A stretch of DNA of 56,870 bases from DAOTTW01 sp034437615 (lineage in GTDB: Bacteria; Chloroflexota; Anaerolineae; Aggregatilineales; Phototrophicaceae), in the NCBI GenBank assembly GCA_034437615.1, contig DAOTTW010000045.1:1-56870 (forward strand), given 5' to 3'. The position numbers were made by a program, and so were the translations under genes. Below the pieces are notes generated by a model. That model searched no databases and was not told the DNA's origin. It saw only the letters and a program-made list of their open reading frames with translations. Of this stretch, positions 47,935 to 56,810 are shown piece after piece; positions within the stretch are counted from its first letter, which is position 1, and the number at the start of each line of letters is the position of its first letter.

Positions 47935-50163
47935 TTAGATAACGCCCAGGCCCTGTGCACGCAACGCTTTGACCACCTTATCCGGCGTGAAGGGTTGCGC
48001 ATTCAACCAGACGCCCGTCGCATCGTAGATAGCAGCAGCAATCGCCGGCGTCAGCGGCAGCATAGGCATTTCCGCCATGCCACGCGCACCCCAGGGGCCA
48101 ATCGGGTCGGGGTATTCCAGAATGACGGATTTAACTTCCTCTGGCACATCTAACGCGGTTGGGATGAGATACGTGGATAGATACGGGTTGCGGATGCGGC
48201 CCTTTTCGCTGACGAGATACTCCATCATCGCATAGCCCTGCGCCTGCACAACACCGCCTTCAATCTGGCCTTGCACCAACTGCGGATTAACGGCCTTGCC
48301 GACATCGTTGGCGCTGATGACACGCAGCAATTGCACCTGCCCGGTCTCGATGTCCACTTCGACCTCAACCGCCTGCGCCACATAGCCATACGCAAAATTC
48401 GGCTCGCTGCGTCCGGTCATGGGGTCGTAGGGCGTGGTTTCCGGTGGCCGATACATAAATTCGGCTTTAGCGGGGCGTTCCTCAGCACGCCAGGCAGCCA
48501 GCGCCTTCTCTGCTGCGCCGCGTATCGCATTGCCTGCCATAAACGTCAAGCGTGACGCCGACGCACTGCCTGAACTCTGCGCATAAGCCGTATCTGCTGT
48601 CAGCAAACGCACCTTATCAAACGCTACGCCGACGGCCTCAGCCGCCATCTGCGCGATGACCGTGTGCGCACCCTGCCCCACATCCGCGCCTGCCTGCCGC
48701 ACAACCACTTCTTGGATGTCTGCCTTGCCATGTAGCTCAACAGCCGCCCAGCAATGCTCCGGGAAGCCAAAGCTATAGCCGACGTTCTTATATCCGCAGG
48801 CAAAGCCCACACCACGCCGTTTACTTGGGTCCGTCGGTTGCACAAGCGGCTGACGGCTGAACGTGCCATCTGCATTCTGCTGCCAGTAGCTCTCCAGCCC
48901 ACACTGCTCCACAACGCGATCAATCGACACACCAGCAGGTAAAGGCGTTCCAGTCGGTGCGATGCTGCCCTCCTGAAACACATTGCGGCGGCGTAGCTCC
49001 ACCGGGTCCATACCCAGGGCCGCAGCCAGCTTGTTCATCTGGCTTTCTGCGGCAAAAAGCGCCTGCGGTGCGCCAAAACCGCGAAATGCGCCGCAAGGGA
49101 TGTTATTGGTGTACACGGCATAGGTGTCTATGCTGATATTGGGGATTTCATACGCGCCGCTGCTGGTCAATTGCGCATTACCCAGCACCTTATTTGACGT
49201 GTAGTTATACGCGCCAGCATCCCCGATCACACGCGCTTCTACCGCCACGATTTTACCTGCACGTGTCGCGCCCCACTTCGCATACACGCGGATAGGGTGC
49301 CGCTTGTGGTGATATAAGATGCTTTCTTCCCGCGTCCACTGGATTTTGACCGGACGCCGCAACGTCAGCGCCGCCAACGCCAGCACAATCTGCACCGACA
49401 TATCTTCGCGGCCCCCAAACGCACCACCAATCGCCGGGTAGATCACGCGCACCTGCTCCGGCGGCAAATTCAGCGCATGATAAATCTGCTCCTGGTCCTC
49501 GTGCGTCCACTGGCCAGCCACCACCACCGTCACGCGGCCCGCTTCGTCAATGTAGCCTAAACCTGCTTCCGGTTGCAGATAAGCGTGCTCCTGCCAGGTG
49601 GTTTCATACACATCTTCGGCCACGACTTCGGCCTGTGCCCAGCCTGCGCTGATGTCGCCTTTGCGGATGCGATACTGATTGATGACGTTCTGCGGGTTAT
49701 CGGGGTGCAGTTGTGGCGCATCGGCCTGCATAGCGGCCTCTGCATCGAAAACGGCTGGCAAATCCTCATATTCGACGCTCACCAGCTTGACCGCTGCTGC
49801 CGCAATCGCTTCGGTTTCTGCCACGACGACGGCGACCACATCCATATAACAGCGCACGACGTCCGTACCGACTTTGTTGCCACCGGGACCGCAAATCACG
49901 GGCTGATCTTTGATGACAAGGCCGTATTCGTTCACCGGAATATCCCGCGAGGTAAACACGCGCACCACACCGGGCAGCGCTTCGGCCTGGGTGGTATCCA
50001 CGTTCAGCACACGCGCATGAGCACGGTCGCTGAATTTAATTTTCATCCACAGTTGGCCCTCGGCGTTGATGTCACCGGGATAGGGCGTTTCGCCTGTCAC
50101 CTTGCCCAGCGCATCTATGCGCTTCACCGACTGACCAATAACCACATCACGCTCTTTTGGCAT
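47935..50163 (-). CDS. Molybdenum hydroxylase large (Mo-cofactor) subunit, xanthine dehydrogenase family
   Basis: The product has 742 residues. It begins VIGQSVKRIDALGKVTGETP. The Mo-site segments are GGAFGGREDMSVQIVLALAA (about 248-267), CGAFRGFGAPQALFAAESQM (about 355-374), VRQAGADVGQGAHTVIAQMA (about 485) and GPWGARGMAEMPMLPL near 700, whose Glu stands in the position of the catalytic base. It hydroxylates purines or other N-heterocycles or aldehydes; the exact substrate is unclear. The FAD/2Fe-2S partner is encoded 3.5 kb upstream on the same strand at 53726, with two unrelated genes between. Confidence 0.9.
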   Translation of the reverse strand: MPKERDVVIGQSVKRIDALGKVTGETPYPGDINAEGQLWMKIKFSDRAHARVLNVDTTQAEALPGVVRVFTSRDIPVNEYGLVIKDQPVICGPGGNKVGTDVVRCYMDVVAVVVAETEAIAAAAVKLVSVEYEDLPAVFDAEAAMQADAPQLHPDNPQNVINQYRIRKGDISAGWAQAEVVAEDVYETTWQEHAYLQPEAGLGYIDEAGRVTVVVAGQWTHEDQEQIYHALNLPPEQVRVIYPAIGGAFGGREDMSVQIVLALAALTLRRPVKIQWTREESILYHHKRHPIRVYAKWGATRAGKIVAVEARVIGDAGAYNYTSNKVLGNAQLTSSGAYEIPNISIDTYAVYTNNIPCGAFRGFGAPQALFAAESQMNKLAAALGMDPVELRRRNVFQEGSIAPTGTPLPAGVSIDRVVEQCGLESYWQQNADGTFSRQPLVQPTDPSKRRGVGFACGYKNVGYSFGFPEHCWAAVELHGKADIQEVVVRQAGADVGQGAHTVIAQMAAEAVGVAFDKVRLLTADTAYAQSSGSASASRLTFMAGNAIRGAAEKALAAWRAEERPAKAEFMYRPPETTPYDPMTGRSEPNFAYGYVAQAVEVEVDIETGQVQLLRVISANDVGKAVNPQLVQGQIEGGVVQAQGYAMMEYLVSEKGRIRNPYLSTYLIPTALDVPEEVKSVILEYPDPIGPWGARGMAEMPMLPLTPAIAAAIYDATGVWLNAQPFTPDKVVKALRAQGLGVI

Positions 50164-50181
50164 ACACGTCTATCTCCTAAC

Positions 50182-50229
50182 GCGCCGACACGCTGACATG
50201 CTGACATGCTCACACACTCACACGCTTAC
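50182..50229 (-). repeat. 8-bp tandem array (GTCAGCAT)n at a stop codon
   Basis: On the minus strand the units read GTAAGCGT (which holds the stop TAA of the TPR gene), GTGAGTGT, GTGAGCAT, GTCAGCAT, GTCAGCGT and GTCGGCGC. Period and core agree with the arrays at 1407 and 6047, in the same sense relative to the gene. Confidence 0.85.
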
Positions 50230-53099
50230 CCCTGCTTACGCAGTTGCTTGATGCGCTTCTCGATGGCCTTGCGCTGCTCTTTCGGCGTATCTTTCACACG
50301 ACGCAAATACTGCTCGTAAAGCTGTGCGGCATTGCCCGCGTCACCTGCTGTCGCGCTCAGTTCAGCATACTCTAGCAGGATGGTCGTATTTTGCGGGTCC
50401 AGCTTCAGCGCAGTGCGATAGTCCTTGAGCGCGGTTTCCAGGTTGCCCGCGTCGCGCTCCAATTGGCCACGATAGTAATACGCCTCGACCAACGCATCAT
50501 CCAGTTGCAGCGCCTGATCGTAGTCGCTCAGCGCATATTCCAGTTCACCGCGCTCCCGCAGCACATTGCCGCGCCAGCAATACGTTTCGCCATCGCTATG
50601 ATTAAGCTTTAGCGCCTGATCGTAATCGGCCAACGCTTCATCGTAAGCATTCTGCGCCGCGTAGATGCGCCCACGCAGCTTGTACGCAATCGCCATGTCG
50701 GGCCGTGCGCTGATGGCCTGCGTCAGGTCGTCAATAGCGCGGTCAAGCTGCTCACGTCCGGCATATAGCTCGCTGCGTTCGTAGTACGCATCGGCGTTTG
50801 CAGGGTTCAGGCGGATCACCTGTGTATAATCACCCATCGCGCCATTTTCAGCGCCGCTTTGTGCGCGTAACTGCGCACGGAAGAAATACGCCGCCTCAAA
50901 TTCAGGGTCAAGCTCGATGGCTTCGGTAAATGCACGGTTGGCCTCGCCAAAATCGCCCTCTGACGCTAGTTGCCGCCCCTGCGCAAAGAATTTCTGGGCC
51001 GCCTGATTGCGCGTCAGCGTCGATGGGTCCTCATGCATCATGCGATCTGTATAGGATTCTGTGGCGTTGCTATCATCTGCAAAAAGGTCATCGGCTAAAT
51101 CGCCAAAATCGTCAAGGCTTATAGCATCATCAGCGCCGAAATCCATGTCGCCCAGGATAGCGTCGAATTCATCGGCTAGCGGTTCTGCATCTGCCTCAGC
51201 ACTGGCAATTTCATCCTCAAAATCGAAGCTGTCGAAATCGCTAAATGCGTCTGAAGCGGCATCGTCCTCTACTTCAAATGCGAACGCGCTATCGTCTGTC
51301 GGTGCATCGTTAGGTCCCACGTCGAAGCCGTCCAGCATGGCATCAAACGGGTCTACATCTGCCGCTGCTTCGGCTACATCGGCATCCCCTCTATCGTTAC
51401 CGAAGTCCGCATCGGCCAGCAACGCCGCAAAAGCGTCTTCTGGTTCATCAACCGTACTTGCTGCATCATCCAAACCCGCATCAAACGGGTCTGCATCGAA
51501 GGTGAACGCATCGGCTTCGTCGGCTGTGGTAGCCTCGGCGTTATTAGCATCATCAAACGAAAAAGCGTTTACGTCCCAGGGGTCCTCGGATGCGCTCTGT
51601 TCGGCCTGTGGCGCATCATCGAAATCCGCGACCGCACCTGTTTGCCAGGGGAATTCATCATCGTCGAAGCTATCTTGCAATGCCTGGTCGGTGGCTGATG
51701 CTGCTGGCTCATCGTCGTCGAACGTCACATCATCACCCAGGAACGCCGCGAAATCGTCATCCACCGCGCCAACGATGTCATCTTGTGCGGCATCCTGGCC
51801 TTCTTGCACGCGGGTCGCTTGCTCTGCGGAGTCGTCGGTTTCGCCCTCTGGCTGCCAGGCAAAGCCATCGTCGCTTGCATCGGCCTGATCAAATTCGGAC
51901 GCTTCCTGCCCCTCGAATTGACCTATCAGGGCTGCAAATTCGGCTTCGGGTTCGTCGGCCTCAGCAGGCACTTGCTGCGGGGCGGCTTCACTGTCGGCGT
52001 CTTCGTCATCGAAAAAGCCAAAATCATCCAGAAAGTCGCCTTCACCCTCTGCCGCTTGTGCTTGCTCTTGTATCGTGTCGCCTGTGCTGCGCTCAGCTTC
52101 AGTAGCGCCAGACGCGGTGCCGAACCATTCTGCATCAAAGGCGGCTGCAACGTCTTTGTTGATCTCCGGCTCCGGCTGTTCATTAGCCTGGGGTGCAGCC
52201 TGGGGTGCAGCCTGGGATGCGGCCTGGGGCCTTGCGTCGCTCGCTTCTTGTTCGTCAGCGCCTATATCGCCTATAAAATCAAAGTCATCGTCGGCTTCGG
52301 CAAAATCGCCAGCCCATCCCGACTGATCTTCAAAGGCTCTGAAGTCATCGGCGGTGGCTGACGGTCCGGCCTCAATCTCGGCCTCAATCCCCGCTGCCGT
52401 ATCATCGCCACCTGCCCAATCAATCATAACGTCGGCTTCATCAGCGACATCGGCGGCATCGGCTTCAGGTGCAAACGCATCTTCGCTAAAGAATTCAGCT
52501 TCGGCGTCTGTTGCTGGCTCATCTACAAACAGTTCGACATCAGCTTCGGCTGCGCTCGTTTGCTCTTGCTGTGCTGCATCATCAAAAGCGAAATCAGGCG
52601 CTTGTGCTGCGGTTTCCGGCTCCGCTGCTGATGCTGCTTGAGCCAGGTCCAGCGCAAGGTAATGCTCGCGGACCATTGGCTCCATGACGGAGGTAATCAG
52701 GGCGCGTGCGCCACCCGCACGAACCGACGAAAGCTGTGCGATCTTCTGGAAATACGGCTGTGGGTTCATGCCGTAGTCCTCAGCTTGCTGCCAAATCTGC
52801 GCCAGGTGCTGTGTCGCGGCCTCCGAGTCTGTGAATTGGTCGTACAGGCTGTATTGCGCCAGCAGCGTCACCAGCCAGCGCAGCGGCCTAGCTTCGGGGT
52901 CTGCTGGCTGATAGCCCGTCTGCGGGTTCAGCCGTGCCATGAAATGCGCCTGCTGCTGGATAATCTGCCGGATGCTTGCACGCTGCTTGTCGCCAGCACG
53001 CAGATAGGCTTCACACAGCGCCTCGATGTTCTGGCCGTCGTCGGGTTCGCGGTGCAGTTGCACCAGCATGGCTTTAAGTTGTTTCTTGTCCGCCACCAT
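50226..53099 (-). CDS. Large acidic TPR protein with repeated FDAxL-type motifs
   Basis: The product has 957 residues. The N-terminal 150 residues are helical (KKQLKAMLVQLHREPDDGQN, WLVTLLAQYSLYDQFTDSEA). About 155-690 is Asp/Glu/Ala/Phe-rich low complexity, poor in basic residues, with recurring short motifs such as DPFDAGLDD, DPFDAMLDG, DEFDAILGD, DDFAAFLGDD and AFAALLADADFG. The C-terminal 240 residues hold about six TPRs (YFFRAQLRAQSGAENGAMGD, AYYERSELYAGREQLDRAID, KLRGRIYAAQNAYDEALADY). A disordered acidic platform with a TPR head suggests a protein assembly scaffold. It lies between the two catalytic subunit genes of the Mo-hydroxylase, but a link is not shown. Confidence 0.75.
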   Translation of the reverse strand: MVADKKQLKAMLVQLHREPDDGQNIEALCEAYLRAGDKQRASIRQIIQQQAHFMARLNPQTGYQPADPEARPLRWLVTLLAQYSLYDQFTDSEAATQHLAQIWQQAEDYGMNPQPYFQKIAQLSSVRAGGARALITSVMEPMVREHYLALDLAQAASAAEPETAAQAPDFAFDDAAQQEQTSAAEADVELFVDEPATDAEAEFFSEDAFAPEADAADVADEADVMIDWAGGDDTAAGIEAEIEAGPSATADDFRAFEDQSGWAGDFAEADDDFDFIGDIGADEQEASDARPQAASQAAPQAAPQANEQPEPEINKDVAAAFDAEWFGTASGATEAERSTGDTIQEQAQAAEGEGDFLDDFGFFDDEDADSEAAPQQVPAEADEPEAEFAALIGQFEGQEASEFDQADASDDGFAWQPEGETDDSAEQATRVQEGQDAAQDDIVGAVDDDFAAFLGDDVTFDDDEPAASATDQALQDSFDDDEFPWQTGAVADFDDAPQAEQSASEDPWDVNAFSFDDANNAEATTADEADAFTFDADPFDAGLDDAASTVDEPEDAFAALLADADFGNDRGDADVAEAAADVDPFDAMLDGFDVGPNDAPTDDSAFAFEVEDDAASDAFSDFDSFDFEDEIASAEADAEPLADEFDAILGDMDFGADDAISLDDFGDLADDLFADDSNATESYTDRMMHEDPSTLTRNQAAQKFFAQGRQLASEGDFGEANRAFTEAIELDPEFEAAYFFRAQLRAQSGAENGAMGDYTQVIRLNPANADAYYERSELYAGREQLDRAIDDLTQAISARPDMAIAYKLRGRIYAAQNAYDEALADYDQALKLNHSDGETYCWRGNVLRERGELEYALSDYDQALQLDDALVEAYYYRGQLERDAGNLETALKDYRTALKLDPQNTTILLEYAELSATAGDAGNAAQLYEQYLRRVKDTPKEQRKAIEKRIKQLRKQG

Positions 53100-53202
53100 C
53101 TTGCCTCGTCAAAATCAACAACACATGCCCCTATTATAACGCACAGGGCAACAGCAGTGCTGTGCCCTGTTAGTCATGCCGCTTGTTATGTTGGCTACCA
53201 AC

Positions 53203-53604
53203 CTAAGATCGGCCCTGTCTGTTGGCTTTGCGCATCTTAGCACGCATCTGCTTCTGCATCTTCTTACGCCGTTCGATTTCCTGCTGCTTTTCGAGCTTCT
53301 CTTTACCAAGCGCCTGTTCGCTGACGTTTTTCGGCCCTTTGGGTATCAATAACGCATAGACCGCCGAAAATAACATAATCGAAATCAGGAAAACACCAGC
53401 GCCAGAGGCATACAACAGCGTATCCTCGCCCGATGGCAGGTCCATCTGATCCTGCAAGAAGCCGTAAATAGGTTCTGCCAGTACCACCGCAAAAGCCACT
53501 GACACACCCAGTACGATCACACCAAAGATCGGCAGGAAAATTGTCGTCCAACTGCGTTTACGCCGCTTCTTCACATTTGTTGCACGTTCGTCGCTCAGTG
53601 CCAT
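53203..53604 (-). CDS. Small two-helix membrane protein with basic coiled tail
   Basis: The product has 133 residues from ATG 53604, with AAAGGAG 8 bases upstream. The N-terminus is basic (NVKKRRKRS). Two membrane helices follow, about 22-46 (IFLPIFGVIVLGVSVAFAVV) and about 66-88 (YASGAGVFLISIMLFSAVYA). The C-terminal 45 residues form a Lys/Glu/Gln/Met-rich amphipathic coil (LEKQQEIERRKKMQKQMRAK). I recognise no family. The position just upstream of the acidic TPR gene suggests that the basic tail could bind the acidic protein at the membrane; this is inference. Confidence 0.6.
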   Translation of the reverse strand: MALSDERATNVKKRRKRSWTTIFLPIFGVIVLGVSVAFAVVLAEPIYGFLQDQMDLPSGEDTLLYASGAGVFLISIMLFSAVYALLIPKGPKNVSEQALGKEKLEKQQEIERRKKMQKQMRAKMRKANRQGRS

Positions 53605-53624
53605 TGTGATAGCTCCTTTCATGG

Positions 53625-53735
53625 AGATATAGATATAGATATGAAAACGGATTCGTAGGGGCGCAATGTATTGCGCCCAGGGCCTAGCGTGCTAAGCCCC
53701 TACAATCGTATAGCTTCATTTTCGTTTATCCATCA
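53625..53735. repeat. GATATA tandem followed by a canonical two-hairpin unit
   Basis: GATATA is repeated at 53626-53642. The 49-bp core at 53655-53703 has outer stem GTAGGGG...CCCCTAC, first hairpin GCGCAATGTATTGCGC and second CTAGCGTGCTAAG. Arms are ATGAAAACGGATTC and AGCTTCATTTTCGTTTATCC. It separates the small membrane gene from the FAD/2Fe-2S gene. Confidence 0.85.
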
Positions 53736-55168
53736 GCATCAGCCGATGTGTTTGCTTGTTGGCTGGCTTTGACAAAAGCATCGACAATCTTATAATATCC
53801 AGTACAACGGCATAAATTGCCACTGATACTTTGCTGAATCTGCGCTTTGCTTGGCTGCGGGCGTTCTTCCAGCAGCTTTGCCCCGGCCATCAGAAAGCCC
53901 GGTGTACAGTAACCACATTGTACAGCAGCCTCGTCAATAAATGCCGTTTGGATTGGGTGCAGGCTGTCGCCCTGCTTCAAGCCCTCAACCGTCGTGATGT
54001 CCGCGCCGTGCGCACGCGGCGCAGCCACCATACAGGCCATCACCGCAGCGCCATCTAAAAACACCGTGCAAGCGCCACATTCACCCTCTGAGCAGCCTTC
54101 TTTTGTGCCCGTCAGCCCGACGTCCTCGCGCAGCCAATGCAGCAGCGTCTTATCCTGCCCACTGCGCACACTGACGGGTTTACCGTTCACCGTGCATTCA
54201 ATCGGTGTGCCTGCTTCGTGCGTCGCTTGCGTGCTTAGCTGATTGCCGTTCACACGCGCCTGACCTGCACCCCATAACATCGCTGGGTCTCGTGGAAAAG
54301 TCGCGGCCTGTGTATTCGTCGCTAGCGCACGCAGGGCACGCGCCACCAGCACCTTCACCATTTCGCTGCGATATTCGGCGGTGCTACGCACATCGTCTAT
54401 CGGTTTTGGCACCGAACCAGCGATACGCGCCGCATTTGCGATGTTCTCTGGCGTTAGTTCAGCACCCACAAGCGCGGTTTCAGCCTGGGGCACCCGTATA
54501 ATCGTCGGCGCGACACTGCCGAGCGCAATCGCCGCCTGTGTGACGGTGCTATCTGCATCAAAACCCAGCACCGCAGCGCAATTCACCACCGAAATCGCCT
54601 GCGCACGCCGCAGACCCAATTTCAGGAAGATAGCACGTTGCATATCGCCCAACGCCGCAAATGTAACCGCTGTCAGCAATTCGTTCGGCTGCATGACGGT
54701 TTTGCGTAGCCCCGTGTAAAAATCCTTGAGCGCTACCCGCCGTTCACCATCCACTGAGGCCAGCGTCACGGACGCATCCAGCGCCATCAGCGGCACAATT
54801 GTATCGTTCGCCGGGGATGCTGTGATCAGATTGCCCGCGACGGTTGCCCGATTGCGAATCTGCGGCGCGCCCACCTCCCACGACGCCTGGGCAATTGGTA
54901 AGGCGCACTTACTAATTATATCGCTGGCCACCACATGATTATGGTTCACTAACGGCCCTAGCCTCACCACACCCTCATGCAGTGTAATGGCATCCAGCCC
55001 CGGCACCCGCGTCAGGTCAATCAGCACGTCCACATCAGGCCGCTTGCCCTGTTCCAGTTCAATCAGGATGTCCGTACCGCCAGCAATTACACGCGCCCGT
55101 TCACGGTAGGCGTCCAATAACTGCAACGCTTCTTCAATGCGACTGACAGCGACATATTTTGACCACAT
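53726..55168 (-). CDS. Molybdenum hydroxylase FAD-binding and 2Fe-2S subunit fusion
   Basis: The product has 480 residues from ATG 55168 (AGAGG 7 bases upstream; a GTG two codons earlier is possible). Residues 1-285 are the CoxM-like FAD domain: VIAGGTDILIELEQGKRPDV, IRNRATVAGNLITASPANDT and YRSEMVKVLVARAL. From about 320 the ferredoxin domain follows with the first cluster C-x4-C-x2-C in CSEGECGACTVFLDGAAVMA and the second in QCGYCTPGFLMAGAKLLEE with NLCRCTGYYKIVDAF. The order FAD then Fe-S is the reverse of classical xanthine dehydrogenase. It passes electrons from the Mo subunit at 47935. Confidence 0.9.
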   Translation of the reverse strand: MWSKYVAVSRIEEALQLLDAYRERARVIAGGTDILIELEQGKRPDVDVLIDLTRVPGLDAITLHEGVVRLGPLVNHNHVVASDIISKCALPIAQASWEVGAPQIRNRATVAGNLITASPANDTIVPLMALDASVTLASVDGERRVALKDFYTGLRKTVMQPNELLTAVTFAALGDMQRAIFLKLGLRRAQAISVVNCAAVLGFDADSTVTQAAIALGSVAPTIIRVPQAETALVGAELTPENIANAARIAGSVPKPIDDVRSTAEYRSEMVKVLVARALRALATNTQAATFPRDPAMLWGAGQARVNGNQLSTQATHEAGTPIECTVNGKPVSVRSGQDKTLLHWLREDVGLTGTKEGCSEGECGACTVFLDGAAVMACMVAAPRAHGADITTVEGLKQGDSLHPIQTAFIDEAAVQCGYCTPGFLMAGAKLLEERPQPSKAQIQQSISGNLCRCTGYYKIVDAFVKASQQANTSADADG

Positions 55169-55207
55169 AAGCACGCCTCTTTACGCTAAACGTCTAAATC
55201 TCTCATA

Positions 55208-55849
55208 TCATACGGGTTTCGTTGCGGCTGTTCTTACAGATGTCGGCTCGACTTCGATCACCATATACGGGTTAATATTCATCACGCAGGTGTCTTCGTA
55301 GGTCGTAATCACTTTCTTGCGTCGGTCCCACGTATGCACATGGCCATGCAGCATATAACGTGGCCGATACCAGCGCATGAAGCGCAAGAACGCATCAAAG
55401 CCCGTGTGTGGCAAATCCTCGGCATCATGGATGCCACGCGCCGGAGAATGCGCGACAAACACATCCGCGCCACGCCCATACTTGCGCTTGCGCCACAACA
55501 TACGCAGCGACAGCCCGTTCACCATCCAGTGCATCTGAGATTGCGTGTACTGGATGCTGCCCTTGTTATAGCGCATTGAACCTTCCAAGCCCACAAACGT
55601 AATGCCGCGATATTCAAAGATGTTATTGTGCAGGTCAATACCGCCAGGGGGAGCACGTTCGTACATTTCGTCGTGGTTGCCACGCACATACAGCAGCGGC
55701 ACCCCTAAAATCGTGGTGATGAATTCCAGATAGGTGACGGGCATATCCCCGCAACTGACAACGACATCAATATCTGCATAGCGCCGCCGCAAATTTGCCG
55801 CGCTCTCCAATGGTCCCATTATTGTGTCGCTCACTGCCAGAATTTTCAC
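55208..55849 (-). CDS. Metallophosphoesterase, calcineurin-like
   Basis: The product has 213 residues. Motifs are SDTIMGPLES (DxT where the family usually has DxH), VVSCGDMPVTYLE, LLYVRGNHDEMYE, VFVAHSPARGIHD and YMLHGHVHTWD. The change of the first His to Thr removes one metal ligand, so catalysis may use one metal less or another ligand. There is no signal peptide. It lies between the FAD/Fe-S gene and xdhC, so it may be part of the operon, but many such phosphoesterases are of unknown substrate. Confidence 0.85.
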   Translation of the reverse strand: MKILAVSDTIMGPLESAANLRRRYADIDVVVSCGDMPVTYLEFITTILGVPLLYVRGNHDEMYERAPPGGIDLHNNIFEYRGITFVGLEGSMRYNKGSIQYTQSQMHWMVNGLSLRMLWRKRKYGRGADVFVAHSPARGIHDAEDLPHTGFDAFLRFMRWYRPRYMLHGHVHTWDRRKKVITTYEDTCVMNINPYMVIEVEPTSVRTAATKPV

Positions 55850-55868
55850 GCCCTGCTGCCCGTTATCG

Positions 55869-56705
55869 TTATATTGCTGCGCCGCTAGCTGCCGCCTGTC
55901 CTTGCTGCATGGGCTGGCCCGTGCCGCCGCGCCGCACCATCGTAATCTCTGACAGGATGCTCAGCGCAATTTCTCGCGGGGATTCAGCCTGCAACTCTAG
56001 GCCAATCGGTGAACGCACCCGCGCTAATTGCTCAGCCGTCAGGTTGTGTTGCTCTCGCAGCGCCTTTGCAGTGATGGCCCAGCGCCGCTCGCTGCCGATC
56101 AAGCCGATATAGCGTGCACTCGATTGTATCAAATCCGGGATTAGATTTAGATCAACAGGCAGGCCCCGTGTGACGGCGGCGACGTAAGTATTGCGATTGA
56201 TCGTGACGCGCTGAGCAATTTCAGCAGGCTTGCACACAACATAACCCGCTAGGCCCGGCACATAGCTTTCGTTGGCGTATTCTGCCCGATCATCGGATAA
56301 GATCACGCGATAGCTCAGCCACAGCCCTAGCTCTGCCACCGCCTTGCCCACATGACCACCACCGATCACCAGCAGCGTCGGCTTGACCTCTAGTGGCTCG
56401 ATAAAGATAGTCGCCGTGCCACCACAGATGCCGGGGTCGCCAGCATCTAAGCTGTTCAGCGTGTAGGTCTCGGTGCTGCTTTTGCGCGTCTCGACAGCCA
56501 GTTTCGCTGCCGCAATAACCTCATTTTCCATCGCGCCGCCGCCCACCGTGCCCACAATGCCGCCATCGGCATAGACCAGCATCTTGCTACCAGCATGGCG
56601 CGGCATGGACCCCTGCGTTTTAATTACAGTGGCCAACGCTGCGGGGGTGCCGTTGTCGTATACATTCAGAAGCGCCTCATACACGGCGCGGTGATCGTCT
56701 GCCAT
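55869..56705 (-). CDS. xdhC: XdhC/CoxI-family molybdenum cofactor maturation factor
   Basis: The product has 278 residues. The N-terminal XdhC/CoxI domain has PAALATVIKTQGSMPRHAGS and VGTVGGGAMENEVIAAAKL. The Rossmann domain has LLVIGGGHVGKAVAELG (about 110-126) and YIGLIGSERRWAITAKALRE. DPGICGGTATIFIE carries the conserved Cys. XdhC proteins bind the Mo cofactor and help its sulfuration and insertion into xanthine-dehydrogenase-type enzymes. The tail is Gln/Gly/Ala-rich. The start codon lies inside the first unit of a 29-bp tandem repeat that also carries mini-ORFs. Confidence 0.9.
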   Translation of the reverse strand: MADDHRAVYEALLNVYDNGTPAALATVIKTQGSMPRHAGSKMLVYADGGIVGTVGGGAMENEVIAAAKLAVETRKSSTETYTLNSLDAGDPGICGGTATIFIEPLEVKPTLLVIGGGHVGKAVAELGLWLSYRVILSDDRAEYANESYVPGLAGYVVCKPAEIAQRVTINRNTYVAAVTRGLPVDLNLIPDLIQSSARYIGLIGSERRWAITAKALREQHNLTAEQLARVRSPIGLELQAESPREIALSILSEITMVRRGGTGQPMQQGQAAASGAAI

Positions 56706-56810
56706 GATTATTTACTCTGGTGATTGTCTACCATGATTATTTACTCTGGTGATTGTCTACCATGATTGTTTACTCTATTGATCGTCTACCATGATTGTTT
56801 ACTCTATTGA
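56702..56810 (-). repeat. 29-bp tandem repeat that multiplies a stop-start junction upstream of xdhC
   Basis: Units start at 56702, 56731, 56760 and 56789 (last one 22 bases). On the minus strand each contains an ATG in the context AATCATGG. Read from upstream, it yields MVDDQ-stop, MVDNHQSK-stop, MVDNHQSK-stop and then the true xdhC start MADDHR. The first unit also encodes the final SIE-stop of the upstream gene, so the unit comes from that stop-start junction. Confidence 0.9.

Noticed and set aside
47697..47942. An 81-codon plus-strand frame between the YqeC-MocA and Mo-subunit genes
   Set aside because: No ribosome site, His/Thr-rich translation through a degenerate repeat, and opposite to both neighbours.
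51061..51888. A 275-codon plus-strand frame, Ser/Ala/Lys-rich
   Set aside because: It is the antisense of the Asp/Glu/Ala repeat region of the TPR gene, which automatically yields Ser/Ala-rich open frames.
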